From contig NZ_ALAP01000107.1 of NCBI RefSeq assembly GCF_000280905.1, positions 16,857-80,856 of the forward strand: a stretch of 64,000 bases of DNA. The letters run 5' to 3'. The notes under the pieces are model-generated. The model had not been told where the DNA came from. It made no database searches and was given only the letters and a program-made list of their open reading frames with translations. Within the stretch, counting starts at the first letter, position 1. Each line of letters opens with the position of its first letter. This document shows, piece by piece, positions 1 to 9,159 of this stretch. This DNA is from Streptomyces sp. AA1529. Lineage in GTDB: Bacteria > Actinomycetota > Actinomycetes > Streptomycetales > Streptomycetaceae. A program made the position numbers and the translations under genes.

Positions 1-36
1 GCGCGGCCCGCCGGGGAGCGCCGCCCCCGGGACCCG

Positions 37-474
37 ATGCAGCAGCGGACCCAGCGGGACACCGTCGGCTGGGAGCGCGAGCGGGCGGCGAGCGCCCCCC
101 GGGCCTCGACTCCCCGCTCGGCGCGTTCGACCACGTCCGGCACTCCGCGGGCCGCGCGAGCCGCACGGGACACCGCGCATCCGACCGGCAACGGCTCGCG
201 CAGGGACGCGCGTCCGCCCCGCCGCCCGACGGCGCCGCCGGCTCAGCGGGGCGGCGAGCGGCCGGCGAACGGCAGGCCGACCGGTCCGCGGCCCGCCGCC
301 CGGCGCGGGCGCCCCGGCGGGCTCGGTCCGGCGGCCCGCAAGAGGAGGCTGCTGCGGCAGCGGCTCATCGTCTTCGTGACGGTGACCTTGCTGGTCGCGC
401 TGGGCATCGCGGTGGCACAGGGCTGCGAGGGCCCCGCGCGCGGGCTCGGCAGCAGCTCCGTGCAGGTGCCGTGA
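37..474 (+). CDS. Small basic single-pass membrane protein, possibly 5'-truncated by window edge
   Basis: A 145-residue reading frame that I cannot assign to a named family. The first 105 residues are rich in Arg, Ala, Pro and Gly and look disordered and strongly basic. They are followed by one hydrophobic segment at about residues 108-128 and a short tail of about 17 residues, which suggests a cytoplasmic basic N-terminus anchored in the membrane. The frame stays open to base 1, so the true start may lie outside the window and ATG 37 is only the first visible start. It is convergent with the RNA methyltransferase to its right and ends in a hairpin. The C-terminal membrane segment and the terminator support a real gene; the function is unknown. 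Confidence 0.55.
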   Translation: MQQRTQRDTVGWERERAASAPRASTPRSARSTTSGTPRAARAARDTAHPTGNGSRRDARPPRRPTAPPAQRGGERPANGRPTGPRPAARRGRPGGLGPAARKRRLLRQRLIVFVTVTLLVALGIAVAQGCEGPARGLGSSSVQVP

Positions 475-492
475 CCGGGAAACGGCACCTGC
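462..492 (+). terminator. Hairpin overlapping the stop of the first gene
   Basis: Perfect 11-bp inverted repeat (462-472 and 482-492) with a 9-nt loop, starting inside the last codons and including the first base of the stop codon. There is no U-run, which is common for terminators in this type of genome. Confidence 0.5.
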
Positions 493-629
493 CGTGACCG
501 GAGGCCGCGGGTGCCGCGGCCCCGGGGGCCGGCCGCGGGCGCGCGGGGCCGGCGGACCGGCGGCGTGTCCCGGCCGGGACACCGCGGCGGCGGGCTGCGT
601 GCGGGCCGCGCCGACGCACCCGGTCCGTC

Positions 630-1484
630 TCAGCCGGCCTGCCGCGCGAGCGCGTAGAAGCCGACGGCGGCGGCGGCACCCACGTTGAGCGAGTCGACCC
701 CGTGCGCCATGGGGATGCGGACCCACTCGTCGGCGGCGCGCAGCGCGCGGGGGGACAGTCCGCTGCCCTCGGCGCCCAGCAGCAGGGCCGCGCGGTCCCC
801 GCAGCGCCGGGTGGCGGTGTCGATGGGGACGGCCTTCTCGTCCGGCGTGAGGGCGAGCAGCGGGAACCCGGCCTCGCGCACCGTCTCCAGGCCCTGCGGC
901 CAGCTCTCCAGCCGGGCGTAGGGCACGGCGAACACGGCGCCCATGGAGACCTTGACCGAGCGGCGGTAGAGCGGGTCGGCGCAGTCGGGGGAGAGCAGTA
1001 CGGCGTCCATGCCCAGCGCGGCGGCGCTGCGGAAGATGGCGCCGATGTTGGTGTGGTCGTTGACCGACTCCATGATCACGATGCGGCGCGCGGTGGCCAG
1101 CAGGTCCGCCGGCTTCGGCAGCGGCTTGCGCTGCATGGAGGCCAGGGCGCCGCGGTGCACGTGGTAGCCGGTGACGCGCTCGGCCAGCTCCGGGCTGACG
1201 GCGTAGACGGGCGCGGGCACCTCGTCGATGACGTCGCGCATGACGTCGATCCACTTCGCGGACAGCAGCATCGAGCGCATCGCGTACCCCGCCTGCCGGG
1301 CCCGGCGGATCACCTTCTCGCCCTCGGCGATGAACAGCCCCTCGGCGGGCTCGCGCCTGCGCCGCAGTTCGACGTCGGTCAGTCCCGTGTAGTCGCCCAG
1401 CCGGGGATCGTCGGGCTCGTCGACGGTGACGAGCCCGCCGGCCAGCCGGTCGCCGTGGGTGCCGGGGGAGGATGAGGTAGCCAC
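630..1484 (-). CDS. SpoU/TrmH-family RNA 2'-O-methyltransferase
   Basis: A 284-residue SAM-dependent methyltransferase of the SPOUT class, expected to methylate a ribose 2'-OH in rRNA or tRNA. The three SpoU motifs are visible: NDHTNIGAIFRSAA near residue 141, the LLLGAEGSGLSP block near 235, and VDSLNVG at 263-269, which form the knotted SAM site. An N-terminal substrate-binding-like region of about 110 residues precedes the catalytic domain. The frame continues far upstream as an antisense shadow of cysG, so I chose GTG 1484, which has an AGGG-type ribosome site about 9 nt upstream and begins right after the cysG stop at 1568. The exact RNA target cannot be read from sequence. A second SpoU protein lies at 55989-56792. 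Confidence 0.9.
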   Translation of the reverse strand: MATSSSPGTHGDRLAGGLVTVDEPDDPRLGDYTGLTDVELRRRREPAEGLFIAEGEKVIRRARQAGYAMRSMLLSAKWIDVMRDVIDEVPAPVYAVSPELAERVTGYHVHRGALASMQRKPLPKPADLLATARRIVIMESVNDHTNIGAIFRSAAALGMDAVLLSPDCADPLYRRSVKVSMGAVFAVPYARLESWPQGLETVREAGFPLLALTPDEKAVPIDTATRRCGDRAALLLGAEGSGLSPRALRAADEWVRIPMAHGVDSLNVGAAAAVGFYALARQAG

Positions 1485-1567
1485 AGGCCGATACTGCCCT
1501 GTCCCGCTCGAAGTGCCAATGTGTCGATGCCGCGTACGGGGTGGTCGTCCGGGGCGTGCACGGCGGA

Positions 1568-2827
1568 TCACGGTGCGGTCGGGCCCACCGCCACCACGTC
1601 GCCGATCACGATGACGGCGGGCGGCCGTATGTCCTGCGCCGCGGCGCGGTCGGCCGCCGTCGCCAGGGTGGCGTCGACCCGCCGCTCGGTGGCCATGGTG
1701 CCCTCCTGGACGATGGCGACCGGGGTGTCGTCGGGGCGGCCGTGCGCGCGGAGCGCGGCGGCGATGGCGCCGAGGTTCTCCACCGCCATCAGCAGCACGA
1801 GGGTGCCCCGCAGCCGGGCGAGCGCGGTCCAGTCGACGAGCGAACGCGGGTCGTCGGGCGCGACATGGCCGCTGACGACGGTGAACTCGTGGGCCACACC
1901 CCGGTGGGTGACAGGGATGCCGACCGCGCCGGGCACACTGATCGCGCTGGAGATGCCCGGGACGACGGTCACCTGCACCCCTTCGGCGGCGAGTTGCTCG
2001 GCCTCCTCCATGCCGCGGCCGAAGACGAACGGGTCGCCGCCCTTGAGCCGCACCACGGACCGCCCGGCCTTGGCGTGCTCGACCAGGACCGCGTTGATGG
2101 CCTCCTGCGCCATCGCGCGGCCGTAGGGGATCTTGGCCGCGTCGATCACCTCGACGTGCGGCGGGAGTTCGTCCAGCAGGTCGCGGGGGCCCAGCCGGTC
2201 GGCGACGACCACGTCCGCCTGGGCAAGAAGCCGACGGCCCCGCACGGTGATCAGATCCGGGTCGCCGGGTCCGCCGCCGACGAGGGCGACGCCGGGGGTG
2301 CGGGGCCCGCGCTGTTCCGCGCCGAGCGTGCCGTCCCCGAGCCGGGCCACGACGGCGTCCCGGATGGCGGCCGCACGGCGCGGGTCGCGTCCGGCCGGGC
2401 CGTGCTCCCCGCTGGTGAGGACGGCGACGGTGATGCCGTCGCTGCGGCCGGTCGCCGGGGTCCAGGCGGTGCCCCGGTCCGCGTCGTCCGCACGGACGCA
2501 CCACACCCGGCGGGCCTCGGCCTCCGCGACGACGGCGGCGTTGACGGCGGCGTCGTCGGTGGCCGCCAGCGCGTACCAGGCGTCCGTGAGGTCGCCGTCC
2601 CGCCAGGCCCGGCGCTCCCAGGCGATCTCCCCGGCGGTCGCCATCGCCTCGACGGAGGGCGTGGCCTCGGGTGCGACGAGGGTGACCCGCGCACCCGCCG
2701 CCAGCAGCGCCGGGAGGCGGCGCTGCGCCACGGTGCCGCCACCGACCAGTACGACGCGGCGGCCGTCCAGACGGAGTCCTACGGGGTAGGCGGGCGTGGC
2801 GGAGGTTTCCGACATCTGGGACGGCAT
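1568..2827 (-). CDS. cysG: Bifunctional uroporphyrinogen-III C-methyltransferase / precorrin-2 dehydrogenase
   Basis: A 419-residue fusion that makes precorrin-2 from uroporphyrinogen III and oxidises it toward sirohydrochlorin, feeding siroheme and cobalamin. The N-terminal half is a Rossmann NAD-binding siroheme-synthase domain (VVLVGGGTVAQRRL at about 25-38, and the conserved AATDDAAVN at 88-96, where CysG has its catalytic Asp). The C-terminal half from about 178 is a tetrapyrrole methylase with LVGGGPGDPDLIT near 182-194, LKGGDPFVFGRG at 261-272 and VPGISSA near 289. It is slightly shorter than enteric CysG (457). A second ATG at 2815 (MSETS) is an alternative start. It lies downstream of bluB-cobT on the same strand with a strong hairpin between, so it probably has its own promoter. 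In actinomycetes the gene is often called cobA. Confidence 0.93.
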   Translation of the reverse strand: MPSQMSETSATPAYPVGLRLDGRRVVLVGGGTVAQRRLPALLAAGARVTLVAPEATPSVEAMATAGEIAWERRAWRDGDLTDAWYALAATDDAAVNAAVVAEAEARRVWCVRADDADRGTAWTPATGRSDGITVAVLTSGEHGPAGRDPRRAAAIRDAVVARLGDGTLGAEQRGPRTPGVALVGGGPGDPDLITVRGRRLLAQADVVVADRLGPRDLLDELPPHVEVIDAAKIPYGRAMAQEAINAVLVEHAKAGRSVVRLKGGDPFVFGRGMEEAEQLAAEGVQVTVVPGISSAISVPGAVGIPVTHRGVAHEFTVVSGHVAPDDPRSLVDWTALARLRGTLVLLMAVENLGAIAAALRAHGRPDDTPVAIVQEGTMATERRVDATLATAADRAAAQDIRPPAVIVIGDVVAVGPTAP

Positions 2828-3008
2828 CCTTCTCGAGAGGGCGGGCCGGCTCGTCCACCGGGCCGAGTACGACGCCGCTGCGGCGGTGGAGCGGCGGGGA
2901 CGGTGAGGAACAGCCTATGCGGGACCACCGGGCGGCGCTGTCTCGCAGGTCACGGGGCAGGTCGGCACCCCCGCGCTCCCGGCGGGGTGCCGACTCGTGC
3001 CGGACGGG

Positions 3009-3056
3009 CCGCGCCGCGGGCCGCTCCGGTGGACGCCGGGGCGGCCCGCGGCGCGG
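3009..3056 (-). terminator. Strong hairpin after bluB-cobT
   Basis: Perfect 16-bp inverted repeat (3009-3024 with 3041-3056) with a 16-nt loop, starting 6 nt after the stop codon of the leftward-reading bluB-cobT gene. It likely separates bluB-cobT transcription from cysG. Confidence 0.7.
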
Positions 3057-3062
3057 GACCGG

Positions 3063-6000
3063 TCAGCTCTTCTCGGTGACGCCGGCCGCGTCGAACGTGG
3101 CGACCTCGTGCATCGCGCGGGCCGCGCTCTGCACCATGGGCAGGGCCAGCAGCGCGCCCGTTCCCTCGCCGAGCCGCAGGTCGAGGTCGAGCAGCGGGCG
3201 CAGCCCCAGCTTGGTGAGCGCGGCGACATGGCCGGGCTCGGCGCTGCGGTGCCCGGCGATGCACGCGGCGAGCGCCTCGGGGGCCACTGCTCGCGCCACC
3301 AGCGCGGCGGCCCCCGCGCTGACACCGTCGAGGATGACCGGGGTGCGCAGCGAGGCTCCGCCGAGGATCAGCCCGACCATCGCGGCGTGCTCCAGTCCGC
3401 CGAACGCCGAGAGCATGCCGAGGGGGTCGGCCGGGTCGGGCTGGTGCAGTTCCAGCGCACGGCGCACGACCTCGACCTTGCGGGCGTGCGTCTCGTCGTT
3501 GATGCCCGTACCGCGCCCGGTGACCTCGGCGGGGTCCGCGCCGGTGCAGGCGGCGATCAGCGCCGCGGAGGCGGTGGTGTTGGCGATGCCCATCTCGCCG
3601 GTGAGCAGCGCCTTGTTGCCGGCCGCGACCAGATCGCGGGCGGTCTCGATGCCCACCTCCAGGGCCCGCTCGACCTCCTCCTGGGTCAGCGCGGGGCCGG
3701 CGGTCATGTCCGCCGTACCGGCCCGTACCTTGCGCGGCAGCAGGCCGGGGGTGGTGGGCAGTTCGGCGGCGACACCGACGTCCACGACGCACACCTCGGC
3801 GCCCACCTGGTTGGCGAACGCGTTGCAGACGGCGCCGCCGCCCAGGAAGTTGGCCACCATCTGCGCGGTGACCTCCTGGGGCCAGGGGGTCACGCCCTGC
3901 TGGTGCACCCCGTGGTCCCCGGCGAAGACCGCGACGGCGGCCGGTTCGGGCACCGGAGGCGGGCACTTGCGGGAGAGGCCGCACAGCTGGGCCGAGATGA
4001 TCTCCAGCATGCCGAGCGCCCCGGACGGCTTCGTCATCCGCTTCTGCCGCTCCCACGCCTCGCCGAGTGCCTTGGCGTCCAGCGGGCGGATGGTACTGAG
4101 CGTCTCGGCCAGCATGCCGGTGGGCTCGGCGCCGGGCAGCGCGCGGCGTCCGTAGGACTCCTCGTGGACCACCCACGAGAGCGGGCGCCGCTTGGACCAG
4201 CCGGCCTGCATCAGCTCCGGCTCGCCCGGGAACTCGTCGACGTAGCCCACGCACAGGTAGGCGACGACCTCCAGGTGTTCGGGCAGTTCCAGCGCGCGGA
4301 CCATCTCGCGCTCGTCGAAGAAGCTGACCCAGCCCACGCCCAGGCCCTCGGCCCGCGCGGCGAGCCAGAGGTTCTCCACGGCCAGCGCCGAGGAGTAGGG
4401 GGCCATCTGCGGCTGGGTGTGCCGCCCCAGCGTGTGCCGCCCGCCGCGCGTCGGGTCCGCGGTGACGACGATGTTGACGGGGGTGTCGAGGATCGCCTCG
4501 ATCTTCATCTGCTTGAACTGCTTCGCCCGGGCCTTGGGCAGCGACTTGGCGTACGCGTGGCGCTGCCGCTCGGCCAGCTCGTGCATGGCGCGCCGGGTCT
4601 CCTCGGAGCGGATGACCACGAAGTCCCAGGGCTGGGAGTGGCCCACGCTGGGCGCGGTGTGCGCCGCCTCCAGGACGCGGAGCAGCACCTCGTGCGGGAT
4701 CGGGTCGGGCCGGAAGCCGTTGCGGATGTCGCGCCGCTCGCGCATCAGCCGGTGCACTGCTTCCCGCTCGGCCTCGGCGAACCCGGGCGCCGGCTCGCCC
4801 ACGGGGACGGCGGCCGCGGGCTGGTCCTGCGCGGTCCCGCTCTCGGGGTCCTGCCCGTCGGGGGCCTCGCTCCCGGGAGCCCGGTCGCCGGGAGTCCCGC
4901 TCCCGGGGCCTTCGTTGCCGGAGTCCTCGTTCTCGGGGCCTTCGTTCCCGGCAGACGGGTCGACCGTGGGTTCACCGTCGGCGGCCGGGTCGCCGGTGGC
5001 GGCGTCGGGGGCCGGTCGCCCGGCGGGCTCCGGCGCGCCGTCGGGCTCGGGGACGGTGCCCTCGTCCGCGGCGAGTGCCTCGTCCGGCGTCCCGGCGGGC
5101 GCCTCGGGCCGGGCTTCGGGGGCGGCTGCGGCCTCGGGCGCGGGTCCGGCGGCGGCCTCGGGGACCGGGCCCGCCGCATCCGCGGCCCCGGCGACGGCTT
5201 CCTCGGACGGCACGGGGCCGGACGCGGCACCGGATTCCGCGGCCTCGGCGGACGGCCCCTCGGCGGCCTGCGCCGCGGCGGCCGAGCCGTCGGCGGGCAC
5301 GGCGGCGCTGTCGTCGGGGGCCGGGGGCTCGGTACCGGGCCCGGTCGGCGAGCTGCCGGGGGCGTGCTGCCCGGCGGCGGCCGGGTCGGCCGCCGGGGTG
5401 CCGTCCGCGGGCACCGGCTCCGCGGCGGGCTCGCCGCCGGAGGGATTGGCGTCCCCGGCGGGCGGCTCGGGTACGGCGGACGGAACGGGCTCCGCGGCGG
5501 GCTCCGCGGCGGGCTCCGCGGCAGCGGCGGAGTCGTCCGCCGCTGCGTCCGGGACCTCGGCGGTGGGCCCGGCCGGGCTCTGCGGCGCCTCTCCCCCGGC
5601 TGCGGCCTCCGGCGCCGCCGCGTCCGGTACCGCGCCCGCGTCGTGCGCTGCGGCCTCGGCAGCCGGTGCGGGGACGGCGGCTTCCGAGGCCGCGGTGGCG
5701 TTCTCGGCGGGGCCCGGGTGCGCGTCCGCCGGCGTCTCGGGAGCAGCGGCTTCGGGGACTGGCATGGGCTCGGGCTCCTTGTCGGGCTGCGCCTCGGACG
5801 CGGTGGTGCCCGGGGAGTCTGGTGCTGTTGCCTGCTCGGGGATCACGGGGCTGTCCGGCCGGGGGCCGGCGGGCTGCTCCGGGTCCTGGTTTATCGGAGG
5901 AGCGGTCGAGGGCGGTACGGCCGCCTCCTGCTGCGGCAGCGGGTCGCCGCCCTGCGCGGGAACGGTGGGCACCTCGCCGGGCTGCACCTCGCGGCGCGGT

Positions 6001-7529
6001 CCGGGCACGGTGTCGTTGACGGGGCCGCCCTGTCCGGGGGCCGCTCCTTCCGGTTCCGGGGCGACAGCGGCAGCGGGGGCCGGATCGCTCTCGGCGGGCG
6101 CTGCGTGGGGCTGGGCGGCAGGCTGCCCCGCGTCGGTCGGCTGGCCTTCCGGCGGTGCGGGAGCCGCAGCGGCGTCGGCCGGGCCCGGCGCCGCGGGGGC
6201 GCCGGCGGCGGCCTCGTCGGCGGGGACGTCGGCCTCGGCGGGGACGGGCTGCGGGGTCCGGCCGTCCTGTTGGGGCGGGAGCTGGCCCAACTGCGGTCCC
6301 GGCAGCGGCTCCTCGGCGGAGGGTGCCGGCTGGTCGGGCTGGTCGGGCTGCGGCGCCGGGTCCTGCGCGGCGGCGGCCGGGGCGGTCTGCGCTTCGCTCT
6401 CCGGTACGGGCTGCTCGGCGGCGGGCTGCTGAGGCTCCGGGGAAGCCTGCGCTCCGGAGTGCTCGGCGGCGGGTGCGGGCGGGCCGGGCTGCGGGGCGGC
6501 GGACTGGTCGGGCGCCTCCGGAGCGGCGCTCTGCGGGTCCATGACAGCAGGTGCTGTCCCCGGGAGGCCGCCGGCCGGCTGCCCGGCCGGAGCGGCACCC
6601 GCCACCTCCACGGGCTGCGACTCCTCCGCGGTGGCGGGAACGGAGTCCTGCTGAGGGGGCATCCCGGGCTGCGTCTCGGCCGCGGGCCGGCTCTCCCCGG
6701 CGGCGGACGGCTGCGGCGCGCCCTGCACCGGCGCGGCCTGCGGGGCCGAGGCGGCGGGCTGCGCGGCGGCGCGTTCGGAGAGCGGGCGCACGGTGCCGGA
6801 CTGCTCCGGCACCGGCGGCCCGAGGTGCAGCGGGCGGCGCGGTCCGGGGCCGGAAGTGCCCTGCGGTGCGGGGGACGCGGGCTGCGGCTGCTGGGGGGCA
6901 CGGACCGCGCTCATGTCGTACCCGCCGGAGTCCCGGCCGTCGGCCTCGTGCGCTCCCTGGGCCGGGCCCGCCGCCTCGGCCTGTTCCGCGGCCGGGACGG
7001 ACCGGGCAGCGGCCTGGGCCTCCTGCTGGTACGTGGCGTCCTGCTGGTACGTGGCGTCCTGCTGCCCGTAGCCGTGCTGCGCGTACGCGTCGGCGCCGGT
7101 CGCGTCGTGCGGTGCCGGGGCGCCGTCCGGTCCGTACTCAGCGCCGGAGGGGAACCCGCCGTCCTGCGGCAGGGGGCCGGCGTCCTGTTGCGGCTGCCCG
7201 TACGGGTCGTACCCGTAGCCGTAGCCGCCCTCCTGCTGGGCCTGGACTGCCGGCTGCCCGGGAGCGGGCAGCGGCTGTTCGTTCCAGGCGCCCTGCGCGG
7301 AGGGCATCAGAAGCAGGTCCTCTTCCTCGTGGGTCTCGTGGTTCGCATGAGGTTCGTGGTGAACGTGCGCGGCGTGAGCGGAGTGCGCCTGGGCCGCGTC
7401 CTGGACGTCGCCGCTGCCGTCGGCGAAGGAGTAGCCGCCGGAGCCCGGGATGTCCGGCTGTCCCTCCGGCTGCTGCCCGCCTGCGTTCTCCGGCAGCCCC
7501 TCGCCCGGGATCTGACCGGTGTCAGTCAT
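3063..7529 (-). CDS. BluB-CobT fusion with giant disordered N-terminal region
   Basis: A 1,488-residue protein with three parts. Residues 1 to about 915 are a low-complexity, acidic Ala/Pro/Glu/Gln-rich region without recognisable domain and with short repeats (two copies of DATYQQ and runs of PAAE). Residues about 920-1130 are a flavin nitroreductase-fold BluB domain (5,6-dimethylbenzimidazole synthase), opening with MRERRDIRNGF at 929. Residues 1139-1488 are CobT, which joins dimethylbenzimidazole to nicotinate mononucleotide to make alpha-ribazole phosphate; GDHGVHQQGVTPWPQEVT and the ending LGEGTGALLALPM are typical CobT. ATG 7529 was chosen over the upstream ATG 7607 because GAGGGG precedes it by 6 nt. 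Joining BluB and CobT couples production of the lower ligand to its use. The long tail could localise or scaffold the enzyme; that is inference. Confidence 0.92.
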   Translation of the reverse strand: MTDTGQIPGEGLPENAGGQQPEGQPDIPGSGGYSFADGSGDVQDAAQAHSAHAAHVHHEPHANHETHEEEDLLLMPSAQGAWNEQPLPAPGQPAVQAQQEGGYGYGYDPYGQPQQDAGPLPQDGGFPSGAEYGPDGAPAPHDATGADAYAQHGYGQQDATYQQDATYQQEAQAAARSVPAAEQAEAAGPAQGAHEADGRDSGGYDMSAVRAPQQPQPASPAPQGTSGPGPRRPLHLGPPVPEQSGTVRPLSERAAAQPAASAPQAAPVQGAPQPSAAGESRPAAETQPGMPPQQDSVPATAEESQPVEVAGAAPAGQPAGGLPGTAPAVMDPQSAAPEAPDQSAAPQPGPPAPAAEHSGAQASPEPQQPAAEQPVPESEAQTAPAAAAQDPAPQPDQPDQPAPSAEEPLPGPQLGQLPPQQDGRTPQPVPAEADVPADEAAAGAPAAPGPADAAAAPAPPEGQPTDAGQPAAQPHAAPAESDPAPAAAVAPEPEGAAPGQGGPVNDTVPGPRREVQPGEVPTVPAQGGDPLPQQEAAVPPSTAPPINQDPEQPAGPRPDSPVIPEQATAPDSPGTTASEAQPDKEPEPMPVPEAAAPETPADAHPGPAENATAASEAAVPAPAAEAAAHDAGAVPDAAAPEAAAGGEAPQSPAGPTAEVPDAAADDSAAAAEPAAEPAAEPVPSAVPEPPAGDANPSGGEPAAEPVPADGTPAADPAAAGQHAPGSSPTGPGTEPPAPDDSAAVPADGSAAAAQAAEGPSAEAAESGAASGPVPSEEAVAGAADAAGPVPEAAAGPAPEAAAAPEARPEAPAGTPDEALAADEGTVPEPDGAPEPAGRPAPDAATGDPAADGEPTVDPSAGNEGPENEDSGNEGPGSGTPGDRAPGSEAPDGQDPESGTAQDQPAAAVPVGEPAPGFAEAEREAVHRLMRERRDIRNGFRPDPIPHEVLLRVLEAAHTAPSVGHSQPWDFVVIRSEETRRAMHELAERQRHAYAKSLPKARAKQFKQMKIEAILDTPVNIVVTADPTRGGRHTLGRHTQPQMAPYSSALAVENLWLAARAEGLGVGWVSFFDEREMVRALELPEHLEVVAYLCVGYVDEFPGEPELMQAGWSKRRPLSWVVHEESYGRRALPGAEPTGMLAETLSTIRPLDAKALGEAWERQKRMTKPSGALGMLEIISAQLCGLSRKCPPPVPEPAAVAVFAGDHGVHQQGVTPWPQEVTAQMVANFLGGGAVCNAFANQVGAEVCVVDVGVAAELPTTPGLLPRKVRAGTADMTAGPALTQEEVERALEVGIETARDLVAAGNKALLTGEMGIANTTASAALIAACTGADPAEVTGRGTGINDETHARKVEVVRRALELHQPDPADPLGMLSAFGGLEHAAMVGLILGGASLRTPVILDGVSAGAAALVARAVAPEALAACIAGHRSAEPGHVAALTKLGLRPLLDLDLRLGEGTGALLALPMVQSAARAMHEVATFDAAGVTEKS

Positions 7530-7784
7530 GCGTTCCCCTCGCCCATCGCTAGTGCTCCTTCCAACCGGCGGACGGACCGCCGCGCCCCGCAGATGAAGAA
7601 CGAGCACGCACTCTGTGCGGCACGTGCCTCCGGCTACACCATTCGGACAACGGCGGACGAAGCGTCAACCCCGAACGGTGGCACAACAGTCCATCAGCCT
7701 ACCCGGCACGACGGACCCCGCCCGCCAGGGGTGGGAGAGAAAGCGCACTTCGTCGCGGTTCGTCACGCACCACGTCACAGCGGT
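7530..7784. other. Intergenic region upstream of bluB-cobT
   Basis: 255 bp holding the bluB-cobT promoter. I looked for a cobalamin riboswitch (conserved B12 box and surrounding junction) and found none on either strand. The stretch around 7590-7700 has somewhat lower G+C than its surroundings, as expected for a promoter region, but I cannot place -35/-10 elements with confidence. Confidence 0.4.
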
Positions 7785-9026
7785 TCAGTTCCGGATCGCG
7801 GACAGCAGGAAGACGACGGAGCGTTCGGTCTCCGTCCACCCTGCGGTCTCCAGCCGCACCGACTGGAGAAGGGCGCACTCGACGGCGTAACCCCGCTCCC
7901 CGAGCGCCCGTCCGGCCGCCTCGGCCTCGTCCCGGGTGGTGGCGTGCGTGACGATGCGGGCGGGGCGGCGGTCCGCGACGGCGGTGACGGTGGCCGTGCC
8001 CCCGGCGCCGATCCGCACCACGTCGGGCTCGGGCAAGTCCTCCAGGATGTGCGGCGCGACGCCGTGCACGATCTCCAACTGGACGCCGAACCGCCGCGCG
8101 GCCGCGTAGCCGCGACCGCAGGCGTCGGCGTCGCTGTCGACGGCGATGACCGCGGCCCCGAACCGCGCGGCCTCCACGGCGAACGCGCCGCTGCCCGCGC
8201 CGATGTCCCAGACGAGGTCCCCCGTGCGGGGCCCCAGCCAGGCCAGTTGGGCGGCGCGCAACTGCGCCGACTCGCCCGCCGGGCCGCCGCCGCTCCCCTC
8301 CGCCGGCTCTCCGGCGTACTCGGCCGTCGGCAGAGCCCAGCCGCGGATCGCGGGCGGGTAGCCGACCTCGTGCCCCGCGAGCCATCCGGTGCCCTGGGTG
8401 GTGCCGCTGTCGGCGCCCGCCCCGCTGCCGCCGACGACGATCACCACGTTCGGGTCGCGCCAGGTGTGGTCGGCGACCTTGTCCGAGGTGAGGACGGTGA
8501 CCTGCTCGCGCTCGGTGCCCAGAGCCTCGCAGATGACGAAGGTGCGGTGCACCCCGTTCAGCAGCAGGGCGAGTTCGGCGGGCCCGGCGCCGGGCGAGGT
8601 GAGCACGGCGACCTTGTTGTGCGCGCGGCAGACGTTGACCGCGCGGCGCAGCGTACGGCTGGTGGCGACCACGAGCTGGGCGTCGTCCCAGGGCATCCCG
8701 GCACGGGCGAAGGCCGCGGCGACCGAGGAGACGGCAGGCACGACCTCGACCTCCAGGCCGTGCTCGGGGGCGCGCAGGGTGCGCACGACACCGAAGAAGC
8801 CGGGGTCGCCGTCGGCCAGGACCACGGCCGTGCCGCGGTGGCGTGCGATGCGCCGCGCCGCGAGGGAGGTGCTGCCGAGCCGGATGCGCTCGGCGCGCGG
8901 CGGGACCTCGGGCAGGGCGAGGTGGTGCGCCGCTCCGGCGACGAGGGTGGCCGCCGCGAGTGCCGAGCGGGCGGCGTCGGTCAGCGGCGAACCGTCCCAC
9001 CCGATCACGGTGACGCGGTCGGCCAT
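7785..9026 (-). CDS. cobL: Precorrin-6Y C5,15-methyltransferase (decarboxylating), CbiE-CbiT fusion
   Basis: A 413-residue cobalamin corrin-ring enzyme that methylates C5 and C15 and decarboxylates the acetate side chain on C12. The N-terminal CbiE-like tetrapyrrole methylase begins VTVIGWDGSPL and contains VVLADGDPGFFG. The C-terminal CbiT-like methyltransferase begins around residue 255 and carries the SAM motif VWDIGAGSGAFAVEAARFG. Start ATG 9026 has AGGAGA 7 nt upstream; a longer frame to 9113 has no such site. It reads in the same direction as bluB-cobT, 255 bp away. The other corrin-ring enzymes are not in the window, so the pathway genes must be scattered. Confidence 0.93.
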   Translation of the reverse strand: MADRVTVIGWDGSPLTDAARSALAAATLVAGAAHHLALPEVPPRAERIRLGSTSLAARRIARHRGTAVVLADGDPGFFGVVRTLRAPEHGLEVEVVPAVSSVAAAFARAGMPWDDAQLVVATSRTLRRAVNVCRAHNKVAVLTSPGAGPAELALLLNGVHRTFVICEALGTEREQVTVLTSDKVADHTWRDPNVVIVVGGSGAGADSGTTQGTGWLAGHEVGYPPAIRGWALPTAEYAGEPAEGSGGGPAGESAQLRAAQLAWLGPRTGDLVWDIGAGSGAFAVEAARFGAAVIAVDSDADACGRGYAAARRFGVQLEIVHGVAPHILEDLPEPDVVRIGAGGTATVTAVADRRPARIVTHATTRDEAEAAGRALGERGYAVECALLQSVRLETAGWTETERSVVFLLSAIRN

Positions 9027-9159
9027 GGTGGGTTTCTCCTGGCTGGTCTGGGCACATCGCAGGTCGGGCCCACAGAGCGTACCCCCTGCCGCGGGAGGGC
9101 AGCGCCCGCACACCCCGCCGCGTCCGGCGGTCCGCGCCCCGCGCCCGACGGGCGGTGTG

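Noticed and set aside
630..2858. 742-codon frame joining the SpoU gene to upstream sequence
   Set aside because: The upstream part is a shadow of cysG in another frame; the SpoU family match starts only at GTG 1484.
5000..7000. Repetitive Ala/Pro DNA suspected of being a tandem-repeat or mobile element
   Set aside because: It is in frame with BluB-CobT and has normal coding bias; repeats are short and protein-level.
7530..7784. Cobalamin riboswitch ahead of bluB-cobT
   Set aside because: No B12 box on either strand.
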